Shown: piece after piece, positions 1-7,655 of the stretch
How positions within the stretch are numbered: the first letter of the stretch is position 1
Layout: each line of letters starts with the position of its first letter
DNA from: CAMDMI01 sp036759185
GTDB taxonomy: Bacteria; Bacteroidota; Bacteroidia; Cytophagales; Flexibacteraceae
Assembly: GCA_036759185.1 (NCBI GenBank)
Contig: DAIOVD010000083.1
Span: 1 to 17,801, forward strand
DNA: 17,801 nucleotides
Direction of reading: 5' to 3'
Position numbers and translations under genes: made by a program
Notes under the pieces: generated by a model
Database searches by the model: none
What the model was told of the DNA's origin: nothing
What the model saw: the letters and a program-made list of their open reading frames with translations, nothing else

Positions 1-1982
1 GTACATGAAACTGTTTTGTCCACCCCAAAAATAGCGGTCGGTTTCACCGAATTAGCAATCGCAATCACACCATAATCTTCAGCCTGACCAAGTTGAATTG
101 TTCCACAGGAATTAAGTTGTCCGGCATTCTGAAAATTAGAGGCAACTCTCATTCTAAGTGTACCATTAAGCGATGCATTTCCTGGAATTGTCACCATCGT
201 CGTATGAACTGTGTCGGACTGAGAATCCATCACAATTTCAGACGTTTCAAGAATTCCGTTTTTGTTCCAGTCAATCCACACCCGGACCTTCTCTACCTGC
301 TGACCAGAATTTCTGACAGTTAGCGGAATGCTTTGTCCAACAAGAACTGTGGTTTGTTTTGTGCAGGTAAAGTTTTGATACCCTTCAGTCGCCGCATCAT
401 CTGTGCGATTGAAAATGCTGCCAAAGCTAACTTCTGCTATGCCAGTGCCAAACTGAGGCCCACCTACCTGAGTGGTGATGTTACAACTATTGATCGGCGC
501 ACCAAAATAGGTCACAGCATTTAGTTTAGATATTGAATCCTGCCCGAATGGACCCACTGCCAAAAGAGAAACATTGAAAACGCCTGTCTGCCCGTACGTA
601 TGCGATACTGATCCCCCAAGAGTGACAGTATCTGTACCATCACCAAAATACCAATGGTAGAATAAAATGACGTTGGAAGAAGTACTGTTAAAACTGAATG
701 TCGGTTGACAGAAATCCTGAGAAACCACATCGAATGATGCGACGGGTGGAAGAGTATTCTCTTTCATATACACCGTGTAGTCTTCACATTGACCTTTGTC
801 CAGATTGGAACATGGATTTACAACACCGCCAGTGAACTCACTTACGACACGCAGTCTCAGTGCTTTGTTCTTTTTAACGCTTGTGTCATTTGATATCGTG
901 ATATTCCCGATTGGGTTTTTTGAATTCAGAGATTCGTAAACCATCTCTGATGCATCAAATGATCCATTGTTATTATAGTCGATCCAAACTCTGGTATCCT
1001 GATTCTGATTTGGATTGGTTCCGATCTGGATTGGATAGCTTCGGCCCTGAAGCAGTGTCGTTCTTTGGGTGCAGGTAAAGTTCTGATAAGAACCCAAAGT
1101 GGATGAGTTATCGATTGTACCAAGCACAAACCGACTGATACCATACCCACAACATTGATTGATGGTAATAGGAGAACAACCAGCCGCTACCGGCACAGTG
1201 TCGTTATACCGAATGAAATTTTGCTTGATGATGGAGTCAATTCCGTTGGCACTGGCCACTTTCAGTTTTATTGTAAATAAACCAGGACTTAGATACTGGT
1301 GCACCGGGTTTTGAGAACTGGAAACTTCTCCATCTCCAAATGACCAGCTCCAGGAAGTCGGATTGTTCACTGACTGATCGGTGAATGATACCTGACCACT
1401 GCAAGTAAGTGTATCGGAAACAGTAAACTGGGCAATCGGTGGATTCACATTTTGTTGCAGAATAATTGCATAGTCTTCAACCTGTGAAAATTCCGGAGTG
1501 GAACAAGGGCCAGGCAAATTAGCTGAGTTGATCAGATCAGACGTGATCCTTAACTTTAATTGCTGACCTGTGATTCCGGATGGTATCGTGATCGACCCGG
1601 AATGTGTTTTCGCACTGGTTGAGAGGAAAAACTGCTCCTCAGGGAGATTAAAAGTCTGGTCATTATTGATATCAACAAATACCTTCAGATTCTCTGAGAT
1701 ATTATTTCCGGTCTTTACATAAATATTGAATGGAGCACCAAGCGAGATATTAATGGCGCCCAAAGAGCAATAGTCCTTGTATCCATCGGTTGCCCCTCCT
1801 GAATTATTAACGAAAGTGGAGCCAATTCTAACCTGGTATATCCCCCCCCCAAATATTCCGGCAGAGGAATTCGTTGCGTTCCCGGGAGTACAAGTATTGG
1901 CAAGCGGGCATTGCGCCTGTGATTGAAAAACGCCCGTAACCCCGAAACATAGGGCAAGAAGCAGTAAATAGGTGTATCTCAC
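1..1982 (-). CDS. Large secreted GEVED/PKD-repeat protein, C-terminus beyond the window
   Basis: Seen: an uninterrupted 660-codon frame from a GTG at 1982 to the left edge. The only in-frame codons between this GTG and the upstream stop are non-start codons, so GTG is the best start. Residues 1-24 form a signal peptide (hydrophobic LLLLALCFGVTGVF, cleavage near SQA|QCP). Three GEVED-type modules follow, at about 46-174, 279-406 and 513-641. Each has an acidic D-x-N-x-(D/N) loop (104-111, 335-343, 571-579) and ends in E-D-Y (169-171, 400-402, 635-637). They alternate with PKD modules at about 183-260 (WSFGDG) and 412-493 (WYFGDG), and a third PKD begins near 647. Family knowledge: such chains are exported surface or extracellular proteins of Bacteroidota, often carrying a C-terminal type IX secretion signal; that end is not in the window. 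Inference: an adhesin or matrix-like protein. Codons 45-47 are a G9 run. The precise ligand or role cannot be told. Confidence 0.9.
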   Translation of the reverse strand, partial: MRYTYLLLLALCFGVTGVFQSQAQCPLANTCTPGNATNSSAGIFGGGIYQVRIGSTFVNNSGGATDGYKDYCSLGAINISLGAPFNIYVKTGNNISENLKVFVDINNDQTFNLPEEQFFLSTSAKTHSGSITIPSGITGQQLKLRITSDLINSANLPGPCSTPEFSQVEDYAIILQQNVNPPIAQFTVSDTLTCSGQVSFTDQSVNNPTSWSWSFGDGEVSSSQNPVHQYLSPGLFTIKLKVASANGIDSIIKQNFIRYNDTVPVAAGCSPITINQCCGYGISRFVLGTIDNSSTLGSYQNFTCTQRTTLLQGRSYPIQIGTNPNQNQDTRVWIDYNNNGSFDASEMVYESLNSKNPIGNITISNDTSVKKNKALRLRVVSEFTGGVVNPCSNLDKGQCEDYTVYMKENTLPPVASFDVVSQDFCQPTFSFNSTSSNVILFYHWYFGDGTDTVTLGGSVSHTYGQTGVFNVSLLAVGPFGQDSISKLNAVTYFGAPINSCNITTQVGGPQFGTGIAEVSFGSIFNRTDDAATEGYQNFTCTKQTTVLVGQSIPLTVRNSGQQVEKVRVWIDWNKNGILETSEIVMDSQSDTVHTTMVTIPGNASLNGTLRMRVASNFQNAGQLNSCGTIQLGQAEDYGVIAIANSVKPTAIFGVDKTVSC
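1842..1850 (-). repeat. Poly-G9 homopolymer within the coding start of the GEVED gene
   Basis: Nine consecutive C on the plus strand read as GGG GGG GGG, codons 45-47, just after the signal peptide. The annotated length keeps the 660-codon frame open. Losing one G moves reading into a frame that stops at 1715-1717, and gaining one G gives a stop at 1828-1830, so either slip would remove nearly the whole protein. It may be a phase-variation switch or simply a sequencing/assembly-prone run. Confidence 0.9.
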
Positions 1983-2416
1983 TTGAGTGTAAAGTTGAAC
2001 CGATATTTTTAGGCAATTAACAAAAAAGAAACATCAGGCCGGCCAAATCTTCTGAACCTAAGGATCGAAAATTTGCCAACCAGACATTTTCCTAGGTAGA
2101 CAATCAGTTTTGATGAAAGGTTTAAATGAAGGACAAAAAAATATCAAATAATATTTCAGCTCTAAAAATTCAGACTGAAATACCCGGGCGTAAACATGCT
2201 GCAGCAGTTTTTGAAATATGAAAATCAACACTCTTCCAAACCATTTCTTTTCCTTGGCTAACCCTGATTTAAGGTCATCCAAGCCAGAAAATCTAAGAAA
2301 TTCAATCATTCCTGGCTTGTCCTGAAAACGTAATTTCATGGGGAGCTGTCGTTTATCAAACTATACAGTTTTTTTTACCCCTGGTTCATTTTGGATTCGT
2401 TTATTTTGGCACAGCC
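1983..2416. other. Intergenic region between divergent GEVED and SprT-like genes
   Basis: About 430 bp separates the two divergent starts, so promoters for both must lie here, but I find no convincing TTG/TAnnTTTG pair on either strand. A weak AT-rich hairpin (AAACT/AGTTT, 2358-2371) followed by a T run lies just upstream of the SprT-like gene. A 93-codon minus-strand frame at 2058-2339 has no recognisable motif and is not called as a gene. Confidence 0.5.
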
Positions 2417-3214
2417 ATGACCAAAGAAGAAGAAATTTTACGGAAGTATCTGCCGGAAAAAAGCGTTTCGTATTGTCTGGATTTCTGGAAAACATATAAA
2501 ATTCAGCTATTAATTTCTAAGCCCAGAAAATCAGTTTATGGCAACTATCAGTACAAAAACGGCATCCACCACATTTCAGTAAATGGCAATCTGAATCCTC
2601 AGGCATTTCTAATGACCTACCTCCATGAGGTAGCCCACCTTTTGGTACGGGTGAGGTATCCAAAACGCACAAAACCACATGGATCAGAATGGAAGAAAGA
2701 ATTTCAGAAGGTGATGAAACCAATTCTGAATGAAGAAATTTTCGAGTCTTCTATTCTTCTTGCTCTTACAGAACATATGCAAAAACCCGGAGCATCATCC
2801 TGTTCTGATCCATTTCTGCATACAGTTTTGATGGCATCTGAAGTAGAAGAGGAACCTACAGGAATTCAGGTAGGCAAACTTGAACAGGGGCAGATGTTTC
2901 TTTTCAGGAGTCATCAATATGAAGTTCTTTTCAGAATGAGGACCAGGATCTCCTGCCGAAAAATATCCACTGGACAGATGTACCGGTTTCAACCCACCGC
3001 TAAAGTTGAGGTAGTTCAAAATTCAGTGCCTTCTGTAAAATTAAACACTCGAAAACTAGAGCAAATTAAGGCCGGAGAACATTTTATTTTCCAGTCGAAA
3101 AAATTTCAGATTCTTGAAAAGAAAAGAACCCGGACTTTATGCCTGGATATGAAATCAGGAAATCATTACCTGATTCACTCGGAAGTGATGGTTGAAGTTC
3201 CGGATTTACAATAA
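2417..3214 (+). CDS. SprT-like zinc metalloprotease-fold protein with duplicated C-terminal module
   Basis: Seen: 265 codons. The HExxH zinc motif is H70-E-V-A-H74, inside YLHEVAHLLVRV, and a likely third zinc ligand, H88, sits in PHGSEWK, the spacing expected for SprT-like domains. Residues 1-135 make up the SprT-like part. The C-terminal part holds two similar beta-rich segments, about 154-200 and 214-261. Each follows the pattern KLEQ..G..F.F......F......RTR..C.....G..Y.......VEV. Family knowledge: SprT-like proteins range from eukaryotic Spartan, which degrades DNA-protein crosslinks, to uncharacterised bacterial members; Bacteroidota homologues are usually cytoplasmic and unstudied. No signal peptide is present. 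The ATG at 2417 is the first possible start. The 3' end overlaps the convergent YcxB-like gene by 9 bp. The substrate is unknown. Confidence 0.85.
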   Translation: MTKEEEILRKYLPEKSVSYCLDFWKTYKIQLLISKPRKSVYGNYQYKNGIHHISVNGNLNPQAFLMTYLHEVAHLLVRVRYPKRTKPHGSEWKKEFQKVMKPILNEEIFESSILLALTEHMQKPGASSCSDPFLHTVLMASEVEEEPTGIQVGKLEQGQMFLFRSHQYEVLFRMRTRISCRKISTGQMYRFQPTAKVEVVQNSVPSVKLNTRKLEQIKAGEHFIFQSKKFQILEKKRTRTLCLDMKSGNHYLIHSEVMVEVPDLQ

Positions 3215-3688
3215 GCCTTTTCGTTCGAAAAGCTTTTCTGCAAATTTCAGATCGTTCTCTGTCTGAAAAATATGAAATGGGATGTGGATATATTGAACAA
3301 GCGAAAGCTTCAGAATGAACGCATCCTTCGTTTTGAAAACCTTCTTAATATTCTCCCACGGCATCATCATCCCTTCTTTTTGCGTCTTCAGAATTTTGAT
3401 CTGTTTCTGTTCAAACTCATAACTGAGCTTATCAAAAAGAACTTTACCCTGTGGTACCTGGCTAAGTCCATAGAACTGCGCCCCCCAAAACACAAAATAT
3501 AAAATTGTGAGCACAACTGCCGTGATTCCAAGACCCCAGACCCAACCTCCACCTATTAGAAAACCGGCAACAATCAGTACAACCGGAATAATGAAAACCC
3601 ACCACCAATCACGAATGACGTTTTCAAGGCCGATTTTAACGTAGGTATTGACAGGAACCTGGTATTTTTTTGTTTTACTGCTTAGCAT
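3206..3688 (-). CDS. YcxB-like small membrane protein
   Basis: Seen: 160 codons from an ATG at 3688. Residues 1-25 are a hydrophilic N-terminus. Two adjacent membrane segments follow at about 28-47 (WWWVFIIPVVLIVAGFLIGG) and 50-70 (the GLGITAVVLTILYFVFWGAQ region). A soluble tail of about 90 residues contains YEFEQKQIKI, a central MPWENIKKVFKTKDAFIL and a final FAEKLFERKGL. Family knowledge: this layout of two helices followed by a W-x-x-I-x-K-V tail matches YcxB-like proteins (PF14317), whose function is not established. Context: the start lies 5 bp after the stop of the upstream lipoprotein gene, so the two are very likely co-transcribed. Its 3' end overlaps the SprT-like gene by 9 bp in convergent orientation. 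The family assignment rests on recognition by eye. Confidence 0.75.
   Translation of the reverse strand: MLSSKTKKYQVPVNTYVKIGLENVIRDWWWVFIIPVVLIVAGFLIGGGWVWGLGITAVVLTILYFVFWGAQFYGLSQVPQGKVLFDKLSYEFEQKQIKILKTQKEGMMMPWENIKKVFKTKDAFILKLSLVQYIHIPFHIFQTENDLKFAEKLFERKGLL
3213..3235 (+). terminator. Hairpin at the stop codon of the SprT-like gene
   Basis: AAGC (3213-3216) and TTTTCG (3218-3223) pair with CGAAAA (3226-3231) and GCTT (3232-3235), leaving one bulged C. This is a 10-bp stem that starts at the SprT-like stop codon and is followed by two further T. It lies inside the 3' coding end of the convergent YcxB-like gene. It is a likely but weak terminator because the T run is short. Confidence 0.4.
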
Positions 3689-3693
3689 AATTT

Positions 3694-4722
3694 TTACTTA
3701 ACCAACTTAAAATCAGGGACTCTAATGTTTAATGTATCCAAAGAAGAGCTACTGACTTTAACAGGAAATGACCTCTGATTCCGTGCACATACGATTCCCA
3801 GACCATTGCTCACATTTGTATATATGGGCATACTTTGGGTGATTACATTGTAGTTACCGTTTACTGTACGGTAATTGTCATATTCCTTATTCCCCCCATA
3901 AACATCCATCCTGCCTGTTAAAAACTTACGACTGACAACATTCTCATTGCTGTGATTCGCCAATTCTCTCTGGATATAGGGCCAAAACTGTCCCCGGCCA
4001 AGAAAGCCATTTGCTTCCGAACCCTGAATCGGAGCAATCCCCGGAGAATTCATAAACCAGTCCTCCAATGTAGTATCCATTACTCCCCCAATATTCCGGA
4101 TAACCCTGATTTTCCAATAGATGGTAATCTGAGCAACTTCGACATTGACAGGCTGAGAAACTCTGATTTTAGAATCGGCTTTGGACCTGAAATTTATTGT
4201 GACAGGATCTGTTGGTACATCGCTGATGGGCTCCAGTACTCTGAAATTACGTGCAGGCAAATTGGTTATGGCCTCTGAAACATTCATGGTAACATTGTTC
4301 GTAACCTTCACTGTATATGTAACAGAACTAAAATTTGTTGTATCCAGCAAAAGGTTAGGAGTTTTATACACTACCTGATCCGGAGAATAAAAAACGCCAT
4401 CTGGCTTACCAGTGTAAATGGTATCCTTACAAACCCAACGATCGGTCTCAATTCCGGACTTTTTCTCAATCAATTCAACAAGTAAAACCTTGGGATCGTA
4501 CAGGCTGGAATCCGGGCTGTTTTTCGCAATATCCAATGCACTGCGTCCGTCACTCAGAAAACCCTTTGAAATCCGGATCGTCTGATAAGGAAGTGTTGGG
4601 TCAAGAATGGCATATAAAACCTTTGTCTCTCTGTAAGGCGCATTCACTTCCAGTTTGGTCGAGCAGGAAAAGCAAGCCAATAACAAACTGATAAATAAGG
4701 AAATAATCGATGTCTTTCTCAA
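3694..4722 (-). CDS. Uncharacterised Bacteroidota lipoprotein, about 342 aa
   Basis: Seen: translation from a TTG at 4722 gives MRKTSIISLFISLLLACFSC, a lipoprotein signal with a probable lipidated Cys at 17. The mature part begins STKLEVNAPYRETKVLYAIL and ends with a PIYTNVSNGLGIVCAR segment and an FKLVK tail. The frame extends upstream to 5007, but that extension overlaps the divergent deacetylase-like gene and encodes no signal. An ATG at 4767 is the alternative start (357 aa) but would put the predicted promoter inside the gene. Family knowledge: I recognise the N-terminal EVNAPY / KGFLSDG...DSS pattern and the C-terminal I.NG.GI motif from unnamed Bacteroidota lipoproteins that resemble the DUF4249 group; membership is not certain. 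It sits 5 bp upstream of the YcxB-like gene and is probably the first gene of that unit. Function unknown. Confidence 0.75.
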   Translation of the reverse strand: MRKTSIISLFISLLLACFSCSTKLEVNAPYRETKVLYAILDPTLPYQTIRISKGFLSDGRSALDIAKNSPDSSLYDPKVLLVELIEKKSGIETDRWVCKDTIYTGKPDGVFYSPDQVVYKTPNLLLDTTNFSSVTYTVKVTNNVTMNVSEAITNLPARNFRVLEPISDVPTDPVTINFRSKADSKIRVSQPVNVEVAQITIYWKIRVIRNIGGVMDTTLEDWFMNSPGIAPIQGSEANGFLGRGQFWPYIQRELANHSNENVVSRKFLTGRMDVYGGNKEYDNYRTVNGNYNVITQSMPIYTNVSNGLGIVCARNQRSFPVKVSSSSLDTLNIRVPDFKLVK

Positions 4723-4747
4723 AGTGTGTGCTTTTTCGGACGGGACG

Positions 4748-4779
4748 CAAAAGTATTTGATTAACATTGCTTTCGCAAT
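4748..4779 (-). promoter_or_regulatory. Candidate Bacteroidota-type promoter for the lipoprotein gene
   Basis: On the minus strand a full match to the TAnnTTTG -7 element (TACTTTTG, 4755-4748) lies 20 bp downstream of an ATTG -33 element (4779-4776), which is within known Bacteroidota spacing. Transcription would start near 4741, about 18 nt before the TTG start at 4722. The -33 element overlaps the ATG of the divergent deacetylase-like gene. Confidence 0.5.
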
Positions 4780-6058
4780 GAATCGCTCGGGTATATTTTT
4801 CAAAAGCAAAACCATAGGTCCTCGTTTGCGATATGTGGTTTCAGAGCTTTTTGAACGGCGAATGGGGCTGACAGTAACCTTCTGTCCCGGCGATATGACA
4901 TTACCGGAAGATGGTTTTTCCATTGGATATGGTTTTTCTGGCGGAAACATGTTCTTTCCAACTTCCGGAATCCTGGAAGAATCGGGAGAACTCAATTTTT
5001 CACTCATCCCGTCTCTGAACCTGAACGATTCTTCACTTATTCATTCGAATGGCAATGCAACAAAGGGTGATTTTCCGGGAATGGCGTTCTGGTTATTAAG
5101 CCGATACGAAGAACATCAAAATCCTTCCTTTGCAGATCAGCACGGCAGGTTCCCATCAGATGAAAATTCGTTGGTGAAACATTGTCTGCATGCGATTCCA
5201 ATCATAGAAAGATGGGCGTCAGACCTTTCCTTGATCATGCAGGCTGCAGGACTTCAGGTACAGTTATTAACCCCCAGGAGATCATTCAGTTTTGATCTGG
5301 ATAACCCGACAGCATTTCTCTATAAAAGTCCGGTTCGTCAGATGCTTGCTGCCGGCCGTGATTTGCTGAATGGAAATCCAGGACAAATCATCACAAGGTT
5401 TAGGGTTCTGGCTGGCTTTCGAAAGGATCCATACGACAACATGGTCCAAATTGGAGACATAGTTACAAAAAACAATCTGGCACCCGATCTGTTCGTCTGG
5501 ATAGGAGACTATGGCCCACATGATAAGGGACTGTCACATACTTCAGAATTTTTCAGGAAATCAGTGGCCAAATTGAGGCAGCATTTCTCAATCGGACTAC
5601 ATCCTTCTTATGCTTCTTTTGGAAATATTGAACGGTTAAAAAAAGAAAAGTCCAGGCTTGAAGAACTGACAGGTTCAGAAATCAAAAAAAACAGGTTCCA
5701 CTTTCTGCGTTTTCGGTTACAGGAAGGTTATCGAATCCTCCTCGCACTTGGATTTCAGGAAGACCATAGTATGGGTTTTTCAGACAGAATGGGGTACCGG
5801 GCAGGAACAGGTCAACCATTTTACTGGTATGATCTGCAAGCTGAGGAAAGTACAGCACTCCTCATTTTTCCATTCAGCATGATGGACAGTACAGCCCATT
5901 TTCATTTGAAGATTTCGGCAGAAGAATTTATCAGTGTACAGAAACAGCAATTTGGCACCGCAGAATTCAATGGTTCGTTTCATGCTGTTTTCCATAACGA
6001 ACATCCTTCATGGAGTGGATGGGAACAAATGATTTCCCGTTTTATTAAAGAGTCCTGA
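4778..6058 (+). CDS. Polysaccharide deacetylase-like family protein
   Basis: Seen: 426 codons from the ATG at 4778. The open frame extends to 4655, but the extension overlaps the divergent lipoprotein gene and the family's usual N-terminus (FFKSKTIGPRLRYVVSELF) starts right after 4778. An N-terminal domain of about 150 residues precedes the catalytic-like part. Recognisable segments are FSFDLDNPTAF (D173, D175), WIGDYGPHDKGLSH, IGLHPSYASF (H275), EDHSMGFSDRMGYRAGT (328-344) and FYWYDL (348-353). Family knowledge: these match the Bacteroidota polysaccharide-deacetylase-like family that carries a DUF7033-type N-domain; NodB-fold enzymes remove N-acetyl groups from glycans with a metal held by Asp and His. 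The canonical His-x3-His pair is not obvious, so activity is uncertain. No signal peptide is visible. It ends 7 bp from the convergent anti-sigma-like gene. Confidence 0.8.
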   Translation: MNRSGIFFKSKTIGPRLRYVVSELFERRMGLTVTFCPGDMTLPEDGFSIGYGFSGGNMFFPTSGILEESGELNFSLIPSLNLNDSSLIHSNGNATKGDFPGMAFWLLSRYEEHQNPSFADQHGRFPSDENSLVKHCLHAIPIIERWASDLSLIMQAAGLQVQLLTPRRSFSFDLDNPTAFLYKSPVRQMLAAGRDLLNGNPGQIITRFRVLAGFRKDPYDNMVQIGDIVTKNNLAPDLFVWIGDYGPHDKGLSHTSEFFRKSVAKLRQHFSIGLHPSYASFGNIERLKKEKSRLEELTGSEIKKNRFHFLRFRLQEGYRILLALGFQEDHSMGFSDRMGYRAGTGQPFYWYDLQAEESTALLIFPFSMMDSTAHFHLKISAEEFISVQKQQFGTAEFNGSFHAVFHNEHPSWSGWEQMISRFIKES

Positions 6059-6068
6059 AAACTCTTTA
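6046..6068. terminator. Perfect 8-bp hairpin across two convergent stop codons
   Basis: TAAAGAGT (6046-6053) pairs with ACTCTTTA (6061-6068) around a 7-nt loop. The stop codon of the plus-strand deacetylase-like gene lies in the loop, and the stop of the minus-strand anti-sigma-like gene is in the right arm. The symmetry suits a bidirectional terminator, but there is no strong T run on either side. Confidence 0.4.
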
Positions 6069-7655
6069 GAAGGAATAGAAGCAACCAAGACCAACAAGTC
6101 TTGGTGATATTGAAACACCTTTTGTGGCAGCAAAGATTCCGGAAGGAAAAGAAGATAAATAGGCTTCAAACAGGATACTCTTCCTGACCTCATGCTGATA
6201 ACCCAATCGGTAGCCCAACGAAACTGAATTGGAAACAGGAACGAATGGTGATGATCCAGGGACATCAGACGAGTGTTTTTCTAAAATCCTGGTCCAGACG
6301 GTAACAGAAGCAAATGGCCCTGACTTTCGGCCGGGAAAAAGCATAGGTTTGAGACCGGCTTCTGCATTTGCGTAAACAGCCATTTGATTTCTCGTTTCAG
6401 ATTTTTCAGTCCACTGCGGCGTCATATCAAAATTCAGGCTGTCCCTTACAGTCATACTGAATTTTTCCGGCGACTTACTTTTTGTTTTGTACTGAATTTT
6501 CTGATTAATTACACCAACCTGCAATCCCGTAAAAGCCTGAAGCCAGGAGTTAAGCTGAATGTGCATTCCACCCGACAATTGAGCAAAATAGGTCTGGATA
6601 GAGTTGGCGTTTGTAATCTGAACCTGTTGCTCTGACATAGATTGTCTCAACTCAATGGTGTTCTGTCCGATTCCGGTTTGCAGCCCTGTGTAAAACCTCA
6701 CTTTATGAACAGATTCTGGCTTTTCCAAGGTCAGGAACGGAACTTCCGAAAGCTCTCTGATTGTAAGAACAGGCAAAATCTCCGGAACCTGCACAAGAGG
6801 AAATCTGGCATTTTTCAAATCAAGGTAGGGAACATCCGTAGCCTGAGTGTAGTCTTGTTTCCCACTCACTTCTTTGGCAAGGTCATTCTTTGCCTGGCTT
6901 ACTTTGGTTTCTGAACCTTCTATTTGCAAAACCACGGCACCAGAAACGGCATCCAGGTCCGAACCATTTTTTGAATGACCAGACTTTTCTCTACTGGAAA
7001 AACCTGCCACAGCCAGTTCATTAAGAAATCTTAACTTTTGGCTTTTACCTTTCTTATGTCTGCCGGAAGTTTTAGCCATGATAAGATTTGAACCTTCAAT
7101 ATCGGAATTCTGTTGACTACCGGATTGTTGATTTTCAACAGTCGAATGTTTCTGGTCCTCAGAAGCAATTAATGTTGTTGAGCCCCCTGGATGTGTTCCA
7201 GAAACAGCTTGTCTCCTTGTAACTCCAGTACCCTTTTCCTGAAGGGAATTCGCTTCGGTCGCCTCAGGTGACGCCGGATTCTCTTGTTGCTTGTGTTTGG
7301 AAGCTCTCACAGAAGATTGGTCCTCAGAAGCATCTTCGGTTTTCGGGGTCATGTTTTCCGGCTTCTGAAGAATACGATTCCTTTCCACGGTTGTTCCCGT
7401 TTCAGCTGGTGATGGAGACGGTTCAGACATCACTATTGTCTCATCGGAAGCTGGCAAAGAGTTGAATTTCTCAACTGCCAAATAGGATAATGTAGCCACC
7501 AGGAGTACAGCCGGAAACAACCACCAGAACAATGGTCTCCGTTTTTTATCCTTTCTTAGTTGCTTCTCTATTTCGCCCCACCCGTTTGGAATTGGTTCGC
7601 CCGACCAATCGTCAAATTTATCAGAGAGAAATCCTTGTTCATTCATTTCTTTCAT
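6066..7655 (-). CDS. Anti-sigma-like membrane protein with long linker and beta-barrel-like C-terminus
   Basis: Seen: 529 codons. Residues 1-40 are a charged cytoplasmic-type segment (FDDWSGEPIPNGWGEIEKQL). One membrane helix follows at 41-61 (FWWLFPAVLLVATLSYLA), then a linker of some 250 residues rich in S, E, Q, K and T. About 319-529 resembles an outer-membrane beta-barrel: alternating aromatic and hydrophobic strands, Y/F-G-L-Q-T-G-type turns, and a terminal GLGCFYSF with a final Phe. Family knowledge: Bacteroidota often pair an ECF sigma gene with a protein of this layout, thought to act as anti-sigma factor. Inference: the N-terminus binds the sigma factor, the linker crosses the periplasm and the C-terminus sits in the outer membrane. 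The start ATG overlaps the sigma stop (ATGA, 4 bp), implying translational coupling. A second ATG three codons downstream is equally possible. Confidence 0.75.
   Translation of the reverse strand: MKEMNEQGFLSDKFDDWSGEPIPNGWGEIEKQLRKDKKRRPLFWWLFPAVLLVATLSYLAVEKFNSLPASDETIVMSEPSPSPAETGTTVERNRILQKPENMTPKTEDASEDQSSVRASKHKQQENPASPEATEANSLQEKGTGVTRRQAVSGTHPGGSTTLIASEDQKHSTVENQQSGSQQNSDIEGSNLIMAKTSGRHKKGKSQKLRFLNELAVAGFSSREKSGHSKNGSDLDAVSGAVVLQIEGSETKVSQAKNDLAKEVSGKQDYTQATDVPYLDLKNARFPLVQVPEILPVLTIRELSEVPFLTLEKPESVHKVRFYTGLQTGIGQNTIELRQSMSEQQVQITNANSIQTYFAQLSGGMHIQLNSWLQAFTGLQVGVINQKIQYKTKSKSPEKFSMTVRDSLNFDMTPQWTEKSETRNQMAVYANAEAGLKPMLFPGRKSGPFASVTVWTRILEKHSSDVPGSSPFVPVSNSVSLGYRLGYQHEVRKSILFEAYLSSFPSGIFAATKGVSISPRLVGLGCFYSF

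Noticed and set aside
2058..2339. A 93-codon minus-strand open frame upstream of the GEVED gene
   Set aside because: No motif, signal peptide or recognisable composition, and no promoter or start signal. It looks like a chance frame in an intergenic region.
4655..4777. N-terminal extension of the deacetylase-like gene to an ATG at 4655
   Set aside because: It overlaps the lipoprotein signal sequence on the other strand and adds residues before the usual family start. The ATG at 4778 fits better.
4723..5007. N-terminal extension of the lipoprotein gene to an ATG at 5007
   Set aside because: It overlaps the well-supported divergent deacetylase-like gene and would bury the lipoprotein signal 95 residues inside the protein.
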